Notes under the pieces: generated by a model | Told to the model about the DNA's origin: nothing | What the model saw: the letters and a program-made list of their open reading frames with translations, nothing else | Database searches by the model: none | DNA from: CBDEFX01 sp965237635 | GTDB lineage: Bacteria; Chloroflexota; Dehalococcoidia; Lucifugimonadales; CAUZJF01 | Reading direction: 5' to 3' | NCBI GenBank assembly: GCA_965237635.1 | Contig: CBDEFX010000002.1 | Span: 1,364,001-1,428,000, forward strand | Length of the DNA stretch: 64,000 nt | Shown: in pieces, positions 8,853 through 18,070 of the stretch | Position numbering within the stretch: the stretch's first letter is position 1 | How the letters are laid out: each line of letters starts with the position of its first letter | Position numbers and translations under genes: made by a program

Positions 8853-10627
8853 CAGCCATCGCCTCCGCCTGCCCGATCGGCAACCTGATAGATCGCCTGC
8901 TCCACGGTCGGCGCGAGCTGCATGTCGTGGATGTGTCGATAGTACCCGCCGAGTTCAAGCAGCTCACGGTGAGTACCTCGTTCGACGATCAGGCCACCGT
9001 CCATCACGAGGATGAGGTCGGCCGCTCGGACGGAGGAGAGGCGGTGCGCGATCACAAAGGTGGTCCTGCCCTTGACCACCTCTGAGAGGGCCCTCTGGAT
9101 CTCGTGCTCGGTCGCCATGTCGACGCTGGAGGTGGAGTCGTCCAGGATCAGGATGGGCGGGTCCACGAGGATCGTGCGGGCGATCGCCAGGCGTTGGCGC
9201 TGGCCGCCGGAGAGCTTCACGCCACGCTCGCCCACCCAAGTGTCGTATCCGTCGGGCAGGCTCTCGATGAACTGGTGTAGCTGTGCGATCTTCGCGGCAC
9301 GCACCATGTCGTCGTCGGTCACCCCGGCCGCGCCGAACTTGATGTTGTCCCTGAAGGGCGCGCCGAAGACAAACACGTCCTGCAATGCGATGCCCACGTT
9401 GCCCCGGAGAGAGGCAAGGCTCACGTCGCGGACGTCGAGGCCGTCTATCGTCACTCGACCGTCGGTTACGTCGTAGAAGCGTGGGATGAGATGGGCGATG
9501 GTTGTCTTGCCGGAGCCGGGCGGGCCAAGCATGGCGACGAGCTGGCCGGGCTGAATCTCCAGGTCGATGTCCTGGACCGCCTCTCCGGACGAGTCGTAGC
9601 TCATCGAGACTCCCTCGAACTTGACGTGTCCTCGGACCTCATCGAGTGACTCAGCGACTGGCTTCTCGCGCACCGGAGATTCAGCGTCGAGGACTTCCAG
9701 GACTCTCTTTCCCGAGGGCACGATTCGTACCATGCCCAAAGAAACGTTGACGAGCTTGCTCACACGGCTCTCGATCATGCCCAGGTAGAGTATGAAAACG
9801 GTTAACTCTCCCGGCGTCAGCGTCCCGGCGACGACCTCACGGCCGCCCAGCCAAACGATTAGACCGATCGTCGCCGTGCTAAGGAACCTGAACATCGCCG
9901 TCCTTTTGATCCAGAATCTCCCCGCGGCGAGCGACCGGTCGGCAACGGCGGACGCCTCGTCGTCGAATTTCTCCTGCTCGTGGTCGCCAGCGCCGAATGA
10001 TTGTACGACCTTCATGCCGGCGATGTTCTCCTGTAGGATGGCAGCCAGCGTGCCCTGCTTCGAGGACAGCTCTTTGTAGAGCTGGCCCAGACGGTCCTTT
10101 CCGGAGAGTGTCCTCCACGCATAGGCGGCCACCACCACGAGCACGATCAGCGCAAGGTGCCAGTTCATCAGTGCGGTGAGTACCCCGAGGGCCACCAGGA
10201 ACACAGTGCTCGCAAGGATCCTGCGCCCGCCGGCACTGATCGATAGTAGCGGCCTCCACGCGTCGTAGGTGACCCTCGACATCAGGTCGCCGGTTCGCTG
10301 TCGGTCGTAGTAGGCGAAGCTGAGCCCAAGGAGCTTCCGAGACATATCGTTCCGCACGTCTTCGGCCGCCCTTTCGGCGACCACGTTGCTAAGGTATGTC
10401 TCGGTCCAGCCGAAGGCCCCCCTTATCACGCTGATCAGCACGATTTGTCCTGCTATGACAAGCTGTTGGCTGCGCAGGCCGTTTGACAGCGCGTCGTCTA
10501 TGGCGGCGCCGATCAGAATAGGCGTGACCAACATAAGGAGGTCGTAGACCGCCACCGATCCGTACGTGGCGGCAAACTGCCACTTATAGCGCAGGCTATA
10601 TCTCAAGAAATACCAGAAGATTTTCAC
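8852..10627 (-). CDS. ABC exporter half-transporter with degenerate catalytic site
   Basis: 591 residues with the same exporter layout: Walker A GPPGSGKT, canonical signature LSGGQRQ and switch His in VIAHRLSSV. Its Walker B reads ILILDDSTSSVD, with Asp in place of the catalytic Glu. Together with the normal Glu but altered signature in its partner, this gives one competent and one degenerate ATP site. That asymmetry is known from heterodimeric exporters such as TM287/288. First gene of the pair; the start at 10627 is an ATG, and no close regulator is seen. Confidence 0.92.
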   Translation of the reverse strand: MKIFWYFLRYSLRYKWQFAATYGSVAVYDLLMLVTPILIGAAIDDALSNGLRSQQLVIAGQIVLISVIRGAFGWTETYLSNVVAERAAEDVRNDMSRKLLGLSFAYYDRQRTGDLMSRVTYDAWRPLLSISAGGRRILASTVFLVALGVLTALMNWHLALIVLVVVAAYAWRTLSGKDRLGQLYKELSSKQGTLAAILQENIAGMKVVQSFGAGDHEQEKFDDEASAVADRSLAAGRFWIKRTAMFRFLSTATIGLIVWLGGREVVAGTLTPGELTVFILYLGMIESRVSKLVNVSLGMVRIVPSGKRVLEVLDAESPVREKPVAESLDEVRGHVKFEGVSMSYDSSGEAVQDIDLEIQPGQLVAMLGPPGSGKTTIAHLIPRFYDVTDGRVTIDGLDVRDVSLASLRGNVGIALQDVFVFGAPFRDNIKFGAAGVTDDDMVRAAKIAQLHQFIESLPDGYDTWVGERGVKLSGGQRQRLAIARTILVDPPILILDDSTSSVDMATEHEIQRALSEVVKGRTTFVIAHRLSSVRAADLILVMDGGLIVERGTHRELLELGGYYRHIHDMQLAPTVEQAIYQVADRAGGGDG

Positions 10628-10684
10628 AAGCTAGGCCTTATTTACACGCCACCCATGAGCACATTCTCACGCCCATCCCTTCGT

Positions 10685-10770
10685 CAGATCCGAGTAGGAC
10701 TCGCGACTCCAGTCGGAGCTCAGGACGGGCTTAGCCTTCCCCAAGGGGAGAAGGTATTCGTCCTCTCCCT
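10685..10770. repeat. Intergenic repeats PR3 copy b and hairpin
   Basis: The gap 10628-10906 between the exporter operon and the IS256 element has PR3 at 10689-10724 and the hairpin CTTCCCCAAGGGGAGAAG near 10736. No gene is seen; the small open frames here are short and unsupported. Confidence 0.55.
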
Positions 10771-10914
10771 TGATGAGCTTAGCACAAGAAGCAGCCTCCG
10801 AATCCCACCCCTCGACTATCGCGAACATAAGTGCTATACTTGGTCCGAGGGACAGACCCAACGGGCTTGCGCTGAGCTTGCCCATGGACTGTCCCAATTC
10901 GTTGCCCAATTGTC

Positions 10915-12282
10915 GAGGTATCCTCAAAAAGTGTGTAAACGGTCAGGCGGTGTACCCTCTCTCTGAACAAGACGGGCTCAAGGCTCAAGAGAGGAGATAC
11001 ACCGCCTATGGGAAAGAGAAGCACTAGGAGCAGGTCGGAGTCAAGGCCGGAGTGGGAGCAGTTGGAGGATTGGGTGCGAGGCCATGTCCAGCGGCTGATC
11101 CAGGAGTTGCTGGAGGAAGAGGTGACGGAGTTTCTAGGAAGGGCGAAGTCGGCCCGCAGGTCTGAGTCGGACAACGAGAGAGGCTATAGGAACGGATACG
11201 GCAAACCCCGAAGGCTTACGCTGAGTTCGGGAACGGTACAGCTGAGGAGGCCACGAGTCCGCAACACCGAAGAGGAGTTCGAGAGCCGGCTGCTGCCGCT
11301 GTTCGTCAACAGGACCAGGAAGGTTGCTGAGCTGATCCCCCAGTTGTACCTACATGGCCTTTCCGAAGGTGACTTCGACCTGGCGGTGCGGGGACTGCTG
11401 GGAGAAGAGGCACCGATATCGGCGAGCACGGTAGCCCGGTTGAAAGATAAGTGGAACGATGAGCTTGCCCAATGGCGCGCTAGGCCCCTGGATGACCTGG
11501 AAGTGGTGTACATGTGGGTGGATGGAGTCTACGTCAAGGCCGGTCTTGAGCGGGAGAAGGCGGCGATCCTGGTGGTGATGGCGGCCCTGAGCGACGGAAG
11601 GAAGGTGGTGGTGAGCGCGATTCCCGGATACAGGGAGTCCATAGAGAGCTGGTCCGATGTGCTCAGGGACATGAGGCGCCGCGGGCTGGAGTGCCCAAGA
11701 CTGGTAATTGGAGACGGACATCTGGGCATCTGGGGAGTTCTGCGCAACGTCTATCCTCAGGCGGCCGAGCAACGCTGCTGGAACCACAAGATCCTAAACG
11801 TGCTCGCCAAGCTTCCAAAGCGACAACAGGACCAGGCCAAGCTCATGCTGCGTACTATCCCCTACGCGCCGACTCGGACAGAGGCTGAGCGGCTCAGGAC
11901 GGTGTTCACCAGGTGGTGCGGCGACCATTCCTACGAGGCGGCCTCAGAGGCCTTGGAGCGGGACTGGGACCGCATGGTCACCTTCTATGACTTCCCAAAG
12001 GAGCACTGGGGGCACCTTCGCACGACGAACCCGGTAGAATCACCCTTCGCGGCCCTCAGGCTTCGGACCGATGCCGCCAAGCGCTACAAGAGGGTCGATC
12101 GGGCGATAGCGGTGATCTGGAAAATGTTGATGGTCGCCGAAGGACGCTTCAGGCGTCTGAAGGCCCCTGAGTTGATCGAAGACGTCTATCTCGGTGCACA
12201 GTATGCGGATGGAATCGCCATTGAATCAACGGCTGAGAAGGTCGCCGCCTGATGTCGTTTACACACCTATTGACGTAACCTC
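10915..12282 (+). mobile_element. IS256-family element A, complete
   Basis: A 1,368-bp element with imperfect inverted repeats of about 27 bp starting GAGGT and sharing GTGTGTAAACG (left 10915-10941, right 12256-12282). It is flanked by a perfect 8-bp target duplication, CAATTGTC, at 10907-10914 and 12283-12290. An 8-bp duplication is the rule for the family. Single copy in the window. Confidence 0.95.
11008..12252 (+). CDS. IS256-family (mutator-type) transposase
   Basis: 414 residues. The N-terminus is the conserved helical region around ELLEEEVTEFLGR and the basic ERGYRNGYGKPRRL. The catalytic triad is visible: Asp in MWVDGVYVKAG, Asp in LVIGDGHLGIWG and Glu in RTTNPVESPFAALRLRT. No frameshift or stop, so it may be active. 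ATG 11008 lies 14 bases after the GAGGAG at 10990-10995. Confidence 0.93.
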   Translation: MGKRSTRSRSESRPEWEQLEDWVRGHVQRLIQELLEEEVTEFLGRAKSARRSESDNERGYRNGYGKPRRLTLSSGTVQLRRPRVRNTEEEFESRLLPLFVNRTRKVAELIPQLYLHGLSEGDFDLAVRGLLGEEAPISASTVARLKDKWNDELAQWRARPLDDLEVVYMWVDGVYVKAGLEREKAAILVVMAALSDGRKVVVSAIPGYRESIESWSDVLRDMRRRGLECPRLVIGDGHLGIWGVLRNVYPQAAEQRCWNHKILNVLAKLPKRQQDQAKLMLRTIPYAPTRTEAERLRTVFTRWCGDHSYEAASEALERDWDRMVTFYDFPKEHWGHLRTTNPVESPFAALRLRTDAAKRYKRVDRAIAVIWKMLMVAEGRFRRLKAPELIEDVYLGAQYADGIAIESTAEKVAA

Positions 12283-12424
12283 CAATTGTCCCACGGTGTA
12301 CCGCAACTCCTAGCTGAGAGGTACACAATGGAACAAAATGGAACAGATTTTTCAGCGTTTCATTGTCTTTCATCTAACGGGCAGAGAGTGGCAGTCATAA
12401 CCGATTTTCGTGCAAGACTCCATG

Positions 12425-12660
12425 GATGGGCTTCGCACTTAAAGTCGCATGCGGGTCCTACTTGTTCCTCCCAAGACCACCGTCCCCGGCCCTTCCAACC
12501 TGACGTAGGGGCGGGTTTCAAACCCGCCCTCCCTCTTCTCCTTCGACGGGAGAACGAACAGGCGAGGGCTTCCCTAATACTTTTTGTGCAAAGCTCCCTG
12601 GATGGGAGAGGAATAGGCCTGCCCTGAGTCCCGCCGAAGGGTGAGGGTGAACTCTCTCTT
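12425..12660. repeat. Intergenic repeats PR4 copy b and PR1 copy c
   Basis: The 390-base gap 12291-12680 has no gene. It has PR4 (GCACTTAAAGTCG near 12437) followed about 65 bases later by PR1 (GGGGCGGGTTT-c-AAACCCGCCC, 12503-12530), the same order and similar spacing as at 5486 and 5551. The two motifs are therefore probably parts of one longer dispersed element of roughly 100-120 bp. Confidence 0.65.
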
Positions 12661-12680
12661 CAGACTATCCAGGCATAGAC

Positions 12681-13766
12681 CTATGTCCGTTTGACCACAG
12701 ACCCGTCCGGTTTGATCTGCTGAACGCCCTCGGACCCTGTGTACGCGATCGCCTTCTGGGAGGCCTCGACCCGTTGGCCGGCCTCAATCAGCAAGGCGGT
12801 CCCGTTCTCGATGGCGTTGGTCAACCCCTCGTTCGGGTAGCTGGTGAACGGCTCTAGGCCGACGTTGTAAGTGCGGCCGTAGAACGGGTATCCGAATCCG
12901 CCGCCGAACGACTGCCAGTACCAGACGTAGCGGAAGACCTTCTTCGGAAAGACGAAGCCGAACCCGACGCCCGTGCGCTGGTTCGTGACCGCGTACCAGC
13001 CCTCGGGCATTTCGGCGACGTAGGCCATGTCGTAGGCCCGCAGGCTTTTCGGAGGTACCTTGCTCATGTCTATCGAGCGGCCGTCTTTTGCCTCCGTCGT
13101 CGGCCAATGGCTGTGGACGTCCGGCTTCAGCCGGTTGTTGGGATCGTGCTCTGTCGGGTGGGTTATGAGCTCGCCGCCAGGCATATCTATGACGCAGTCT
13201 TCGCTCAGGAAAGGCGGCCCGAGAGCAATGTGCTCGCCCCACACGCAGTGGACTGGCTCCTCGCCCTCGTTAACTAACGCCGCCTCTATCTCCAGCATGG
13301 GCGAGCCCCTGGTCAGAGTCAGCGTCTTTTCAAAGAAAAACGGCATCCGGTACGTGCGGACCGAGCACCGCATCGACACCCTGTCGGGCGAGTCCTCAGT
13401 GACAACGCAGTCCCAGGGCATAGTGCTGACCTCGGCGTGGAGCCCAAGGTCCGCTCCCCGGTAGCTGGAGGGGTTGCCGCCTGCCGGCAGGATCGTCTGC
13501 CAGCCGCCCTCGTACTGGTCGATAAACATCCCCATCGGAGAGCCGGTTGTCGGCACGAACCTGGACGTGTCCCGGACTCCCCATGGCGAGCGGTACAGGA
13601 AGTCGACGTCGGTCGGCTTGTGCACGAACTGGTAGATGTCCGCGCCCTTGTCTATCAGGACCACGACCCGCAGGATTTCGTTCTCGATGACCGCGGTCTT
13701 CAGCCCGCGATATGCCCAGGCGTCCGAGATCCGGCATCCATAGTTCCTCTCGTGCTGATAGTGCAT
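12681..13766 (-). CDS. DUF4432 / aldose 1-epimerase-like protein
   Basis: 361 residues with the galactose-mutarotase-like beta-sandwich pattern: an N-terminal region around VVVLIDKGADIYQFVHK, GGWQTILPAGG in the middle, CVWGEHIALGPPFL with the candidate active-site His, and GLEPFTSYPNEGL near the end. Proteins of this family are annotated as sugar epimerases or isomerases, but the substrate is unknown. No sugar pathway genes adjoin it. ATG 13766 follows AAGGGAAG. Confidence 0.8.
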   Translation of the reverse strand: MHYQHERNYGCRISDAWAYRGLKTAVIENEILRVVVLIDKGADIYQFVHKPTDVDFLYRSPWGVRDTSRFVPTTGSPMGMFIDQYEGGWQTILPAGGNPSSYRGADLGLHAEVSTMPWDCVVTEDSPDRVSMRCSVRTYRMPFFFEKTLTLTRGSPMLEIEAALVNEGEEPVHCVWGEHIALGPPFLSEDCVIDMPGGELITHPTEHDPNNRLKPDVHSHWPTTEAKDGRSIDMSKVPPKSLRAYDMAYVAEMPEGWYAVTNQRTGVGFGFVFPKKVFRYVWYWQSFGGGFGYPFYGRTYNVGLEPFTSYPNEGLTNAIENGTALLIEAGQRVEASQKAIAYTGSEGVQQIKPDGSVVKRT

Positions 13767-13959
13767 GTTGCTTCCCTTCCGGGGTATAAAGCCATCGGCA
13801 CCAGACGGCTAAATCCCGGGATCGGCGTCGGAACGCGCCCGTCAAAAAGAGACCAGGGTGCGCCGTGGTCGGCAGAGGTTGGGGCATCGGAAGGCGCAGG
13901 CCTCGCAATGTGTGAGGTGCCAGTATAGTAGCGGCATATCGCGCCGTCAACAGCGCAGA

Positions 13960-14160
13960 ATCCGTTAGTCCCGAGTAGTCCCGATTGCATACCTCGACCA
14001 GTACCCGGAGAGGCGGGATGGTCCCTCGATGCGCCCCGACGGGCTACTCGGGATGTTCGGGGGTGATGGTTTACATGCTGAGTAGGGTACGACAGCCGAT
14101 GCCTCTCCCCTCCGTATACCCCGAGTAGTCCCGATTCGGCATCGGGACGTATCGAGGGGC
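13960..14160. repeat. PR2 repeats upstream of IS481 copy 1 (gap 13767-14168)
   Basis: The gap upstream of the DUF4432 gene holds one intact PR2 palindrome (14124-14155: GTCCCGATTC-GGCATCGGGAC followed by GTATCGAGG) and, at 13968-14052, the two halves of a second PR2 separated by about 50 unrelated bases. No gene is seen. IS481 copy 1 starts just to the right. Confidence 0.6.
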
Positions 14161-14258
14161 CCTCCCCCGGTGGTGTATAGACCGGGGACATAGCTTACAC
14201 ATGTTCGGGGACATGGTGGACACCATAATAGGCACGACTTTATTACAAGGAGGTGGTC

Positions 14259-15287
14259 ATGCCATGGAAGGAGATGTCCGATATGTCTCAGAGGAGAGAG
14301 TTCGTGGAGTTGGCGCAGGCTGAAGGCACCAACAAAAGGGGCCTTTGCCGTCGCTTCGGGATCAGCCCTACGACTGGATACAAGTGGCTTGGGCGTTTCC
14401 GTGAAGGGAGCGAGGCAGGCCTGGTCGAGCTGCCGCGGCGGCCTCACTACTCGCCTGCACGTACCCCATCGCAGGTTGAGCAGGCGGTGCTGTCTGCCCG
14501 TGCGGCCCATCCGGCCTGGGGAGCTCGTAAGCTGCGACGGTGGCTTTTGGAGCGCAGGGATGTGTTTGAGGCGGACATGCCGGCCCCCAGTACTATCACG
14601 GCGATCTTGCGTCGTCATGGCCGCATTGACCCCGCCGAGGGGCCCAAGCACCGTTCCTGGCAGCGATTTGAACACCAGGCACCCAACGACCTGTGGCAGA
14701 TGGACTTCAAAGGCCACTTCCCCCTTACCCGAGGACGCTGCCACCCTCTGACTGTTCTGGACGATCACTCTCGGTTTGCCTTGGGGCTGCAGGCCTGCGG
14801 TAACGAGCAGGGAGAGATGGTGCAACAGCGCCTGACGGCTATCTTTCGGCGCTACGGCCTGCCCAACACAATGTTGATGGACAATGGCTCCCCGTGGGGC
14901 CATGACCAAGACCACCCCTACACACCTTTTACAGTCTGGCTGCTGAGGTTGGGCATCGGAGTCAGTCATGGACGCCCTTATCACCCTCAGACACAGGGAA
15001 AAGATGAGCGCTTCCACCGAACCATGACCGTTGAAGTGCTGCAGGGGAGCAGCTTCACTGATCTGGCGCACTGCCAGAGAGCCTTCGACCTGTGGCGGGA
15101 CATCTACAACTTGGAGCAGCCCCATGACGCCCTTGACCTTGCTACTCCGGCCACCAAGTACCAAGTGAGCCAAAGACTGTTTCCTGAGGTCCTTCCACCC
15201 TTGGAATACGAACCAACTGACCTGGTACGCCGTGTTCACGACAAAGGTAGGCTCCAGTTGTTTGGCCGTATCTTCAAGGTACCTTAG
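14259..15287 (+). pseudogene. IS481-family transposase, 3' end cut by IS1380 (copy 1)
   Basis: The start is ATG 14259 after AAGGAGG. About 342 residues: helix-turn-helix (about 20-55), then the DDE core with Asp in QMDFKGHF, Asp in LMDNGSPW and Glu in GKDERFHRT. The frame ends FGRIFKVP and a TAG formed by the IS1380 junction CTTAG. The missing tail is found beyond the IS1380 at 17007-17120, reading KAFKGMPVAIRPTTDDG and ending at TAA. All catalytic residues are on this side of the break, so the truncated protein may still work; the same truncated form is present in copy 2, which has clearly transposed. Confidence 0.9.
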
Positions 15288-17004
15288 CCCGAATCCACCG
15301 AAGGACACCGATGGACGGCGTGAGGAAAGCGGAAGGGGGGTGAGGGAGTACAGGGGAAATAGCCTGGGTTCCATTTGGGGTAGGGAGGTCGGCGGACGGT
15401 TTTCATTGCCGCACAGGGGCCCTATGGCCGTCTGCGGGAGCTGCGATGCGCGGGATGGCGAGAGAATACGCAGCAGGGAACTCTCTCGGACCGGGCTGGC
15501 ACGAGTCTGCGGGGATCTTCGGTTGTCCGGTGGGTGGGTCGGTCGCCGACGGTGCCGTCAGGCCGGGAGTGGAATGGCTCGCAGCCGGGCCAAGGCACGG
15601 CTGAACTTCTCAGCCCAAGGCCAGCGATCCGGAAGATGCAGGGTCAACCGGCGTGCCGAGCGGGTGAGCCGTCCGGCCAGGGAGAAGAACCGCTGCCGGA
15701 GGGTCTTGGTGGTGGCTATCCGCTCTCCCAGACCGATCCGCGCCGTCCAGCGGGCCAGGTTGTGGGCCATCGTCTGGACGGCCAGCCAGGCGCCGTTGGC
15801 GGCGAAGCGGCCCGAGGGGAGATGGTTCAGCCCGACGCCGTACTTGAGGTCGCGTATGGCATTCTCGATCTCGGCGTGGCGGCGATGGTCAGCCTCCAGT
15901 TCGAGCAACTCCCCGTCCCGGTCGGTGATGAAGCCATGATAGCTGTATTTGGCGAAGAGGGCCAGTTGGGAACCGGGCGTCGGCTTCACCCGCCGGACGA
16001 TGAGCCGTACCGGCGCGGCGTCCGCCTCGGCCTGGAAGGGGGTGCAGGTGGTCTCGGCCACATCGGCGGCACCGTCCATCCAGTAAGGAATCGGCGTCCA
16101 GGCATCTTCGGGTATCGCCTCGATGAGATTGTGCAGGCTTTTGTGCTGGCGGATGGTGATGGAGAAGCGGACATCCATCTTGCGGCAGACGGATACCACG
16201 CCATGAGTGTAGAACCCGCTGTCGGCCCGTAGCGTGAGTCGTCCGTCGGCCCCGGCGTAGCGCACCCGTCCCACCGTCTCCCGCAGGAAGTGGGCGGCGC
16301 CGCGGGCGGTGTTGGCCCGGCCCTCGCGCAGCCGGGACATCAGCACGTCTCCGGTGCCGGCGGCGATGGCCGGCAGCGGGTGGTAGCCCCGCTTGCCGGT
16401 ATAGCCGTGGTGGCGGGCGCCCTCCTTGGCCAGTCCGTAGGTCTCGCAGATGGTGGAGTCCAGGTCAATGGTCAGGGGCCCGTCGCCGGGTCCCGCCCCG
16501 GCCTGCCAAGCCCGGGCCAGCAACTCGCGGCTCACCCGGTCGAGTTGACGGACGTGGCCCCACCGGAAGCTGCGCAGGAAGGTGCCCAGGGTGGATGGCG
16601 CCTTGACCGTGCCGCCCAGGGTGCAGGCCGTCCCCCCGGTGCGCAACACATCGGCGTCGTCAATGCAGTCGCCCCCAGCCAGCGCAGACGCCACCAGCGT
16701 CATCATCTTGTCGCTCGTGTTCGCCCGCCCCGGGGCATCGCCCAGGTCGAGGCGCTGCCGGACGAGTTCGGGCAGGCCGAGGTGCCGCGCCAGGGTGGCC
16801 GGAAGGAGCAGCCCGGCATTGGCCACCAAGCGGCGGTCGTCGAAGGTGATTTGGATCCGGTCGGGGTGGTTGCGTGGCAGCATCTACTGGGTGCTCCTTT
16901 TCCGGGGCCGTTTTTTTGCTACAAAACCATTATCCCAGAAGCACAGGAGCGCCTTCTTGCCGCCTCAGGACGCTAACCCGACGCCCTCCTTCGGTGGATT
17001 CGGG
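15288..17004 (-). mobile_element. IS1380-family element, copy 2, nested in IS481 copy 1
   Basis: 1,717 bp with the 18-bp inverted repeats. Flanks are CTTAG on the left and CTAAG on the right, differing at the central base. Joining the IS481 flanks through CTAAG restores an unbroken transposase frame (KVP-KAFKG), proving that this element landed inside an existing IS481. Confidence 0.93.
15558..16883 (-). CDS. IS1380-family transposase, full length (copy 2)
   Basis: Intact 441-residue DDE transposase starting MLPRNHPDRIQITFDD after AAAAGGAGCA. The catalytic residues described for copy 1 are all present. Antiparallel open frames of about 230 residues run across the whole gene but are by-products of its GC-rich codon use. 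Confidence 0.93.
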   Translation of the reverse strand: MLPRNHPDRIQITFDDRRLVANAGLLLPATLARHLGLPELVRQRLDLGDAPGRANTSDKMMTLVASALAGGDCIDDADVLRTGGTACTLGGTVKAPSTLGTFLRSFRWGHVRQLDRVSRELLARAWQAGAGPGDGPLTIDLDSTICETYGLAKEGARHHGYTGKRGYHPLPAIAAGTGDVLMSRLREGRANTARGAAHFLRETVGRVRYAGADGRLTLRADSGFYTHGVVSVCRKMDVRFSITIRQHKSLHNLIEAIPEDAWTPIPYWMDGAADVAETTCTPFQAEADAAPVRLIVRRVKPTPGSQLALFAKYSYHGFITDRDGELLELEADHRRHAEIENAIRDLKYGVGLNHLPSGRFAANGAWLAVQTMAHNLARWTARIGLGERIATTKTLRQRFFSLAGRLTRSARRLTLHLPDRWPWAEKFSRALARLRAIPLPA

Positions 17005-17006
17005 CT

Positions 17007-17120
17007 AAGGCTTTCAAGGGCATGCCAGTGGCTATTCGGCCGACAACTGACGATGGAGTCTGGAACGTCTTCTTCGCCACTCATCAAATCGCCCAGCTTG
17101 ACCTCAGGCACGATGCCTAA
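17007..17120 (+). pseudogene. C-terminal tail of IS481 transposase copy 1, separated by IS1380
   Basis: In frame with the upstream part it reads KAFKGMPVAIRPTTDDG, then VWNVFFATHQIAQLDLR and a stop at 17118-17120. This matches the C-terminal strand-rich domain of IS481 transposases. The right inverted repeat follows. Confidence 0.85.
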
Positions 17121-17334
17121 CATACTCAAATGTGTCCACCATGTCTCCGAACACCCGTCCACCATGTGTCCGGTCCATACAGGTGGCCCATGGGGCGCAT
17201 TGTAAGCGTAGCGTGGTCATTGACAGAAAAGAACGACGCCTCTAGACTACGTCCGGTCTAGGGTAGGCGACCTTGGTGCAGGCGGGACGCTTAGTTCGGC
17301 TCGTCGGATCGACTAGGAGGGAAACGCGTAGACT

Positions 17335-17817
17335 ATGGAGCGGATCATCCTCAAACGCTGGTTTCAGCTGACCGTTGGGGCGATCGTGCTGTTCGTAGTC
17401 GGATTCCTCATCCCCTCGATTTTCCTGAAGACGGAAATACCTGCCGAGCGACCCGACCGCCTGGTGCTTCAGACCGAAGACTCCACGCTCTCGCGGGACT
17501 TGCCCCTTACGGCTGCCGAGGCTGTCGACGAAGGATGGAGAGACCCAGGCAAGTGCCTGTCGCAGAACAATCTCCTGGGCAGATACTTCGGATGGACGGT
17601 GGCCGCAGAGCCAGAGAGACCCCCTTATCTACCGATCTACGACGCTGACGACGCCTTGCTCGGCGTCTACATGTTCGGCGAGACCGAGTTGGCTCCACCA
17701 TGGCAACATCAGGAGAACGGGCTGGCAGACGTTGAGAACATGGACTTCGAGCACTGGGGGGTACACGTTTACGTCCGGGACACGGCAACGGCTTGCAAGG
17801 TTACCGCGCCAAGCTAG
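17335..17817 (+). CDS. Membrane-anchored protein of unknown function
   Basis: 160 residues. One hydrophobic helix near the start (residues 12-30, TVGAIVLFVVGFLIPSIFL) preceded by KR suggests an N-in membrane anchor with the remainder outside the cytoplasm. The soluble part has two Cys residues and no motif I recognise. ATG 17335 lies 13 bases after AGGAGGG. It is followed by radC on the same strand after about 250 bases. Confidence 0.6.
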   Translation: MERIILKRWFQLTVGAIVLFVVGFLIPSIFLKTEIPAERPDRLVLQTEDSTLSRDLPLTAAEAVDEGWRDPGKCLSQNNLLGRYFGWTVAAEPERPPYLPIYDADDALLGVYMFGETELAPPWQHQENGLADVENMDFEHWGVHVYVRDTATACKVTAPS

Positions 17818-17986
17818 CGTCCTGAGTCCCGAAGACCCCTTCTACCGCCGCCGTTTCGACTGCCCATCCCCGATAGACGCCGCGTTTTGGGCCTATAGTT
17901 GCATCGGTATCCCTATATCTCACACTCCGAACCCCTCGGAGGGCTGTCGCGATTTCGAGACCGAGAACCCGAGGAGGCCCGTTCGG

Positions 17987-18070
17987 TTGTTGGACCGGAC
18001 CATTCCGTTAGCTCTTGAAGAGCTGTATGACATATCGAAGAGGAAGCCACGACCGGAGGACTGGCTATGA
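17987..18070 (+). CDS. Possible 27-residue protein coupled to radC
   Basis: TTG 17987 stands nine bases after GAGGAGG (17971-17977) and opens a short frame (LLDRTIPLALEELYDISKRK, ending EDWL) whose TGA overlaps the ATG of radC (ATGA at 18067). The ribosome site, the overlap and the amphipathic sequence suggest a real coupled peptide. The LLDRTIPLALEEL segment faintly recalls the Dpy-30 dimerisation motif, but the match is too short to name. It may simply be a leader that sets radC translation. Confidence 0.35.
   Translation: MLDRTIPLALEELYDISKRKPRPEDWL

Larger units (their letters stand above)
14174..17181 (+). mobile_element. IS481-family element, copy 1, carrying an IS1380 inside it
   Basis: The composite is 3,008 bp. 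Its ends are long imperfect inverted repeats: the left starts TGTATAGACCGGGGACAT, the right (reverse strand) starts TGTATGGACCGGACACAT, and both share GTTCGG-GACATGGTGGACAC further in. A perfect 5-bp duplication GGTGG flanks it at 14169-14173 and 17182-17186. Without the IS1380 the element would be about 1.29 kb, normal for IS481. Copy 2 (49592-52599) has the same length and the same internal insertion but a different target duplication. Confidence 0.93.
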
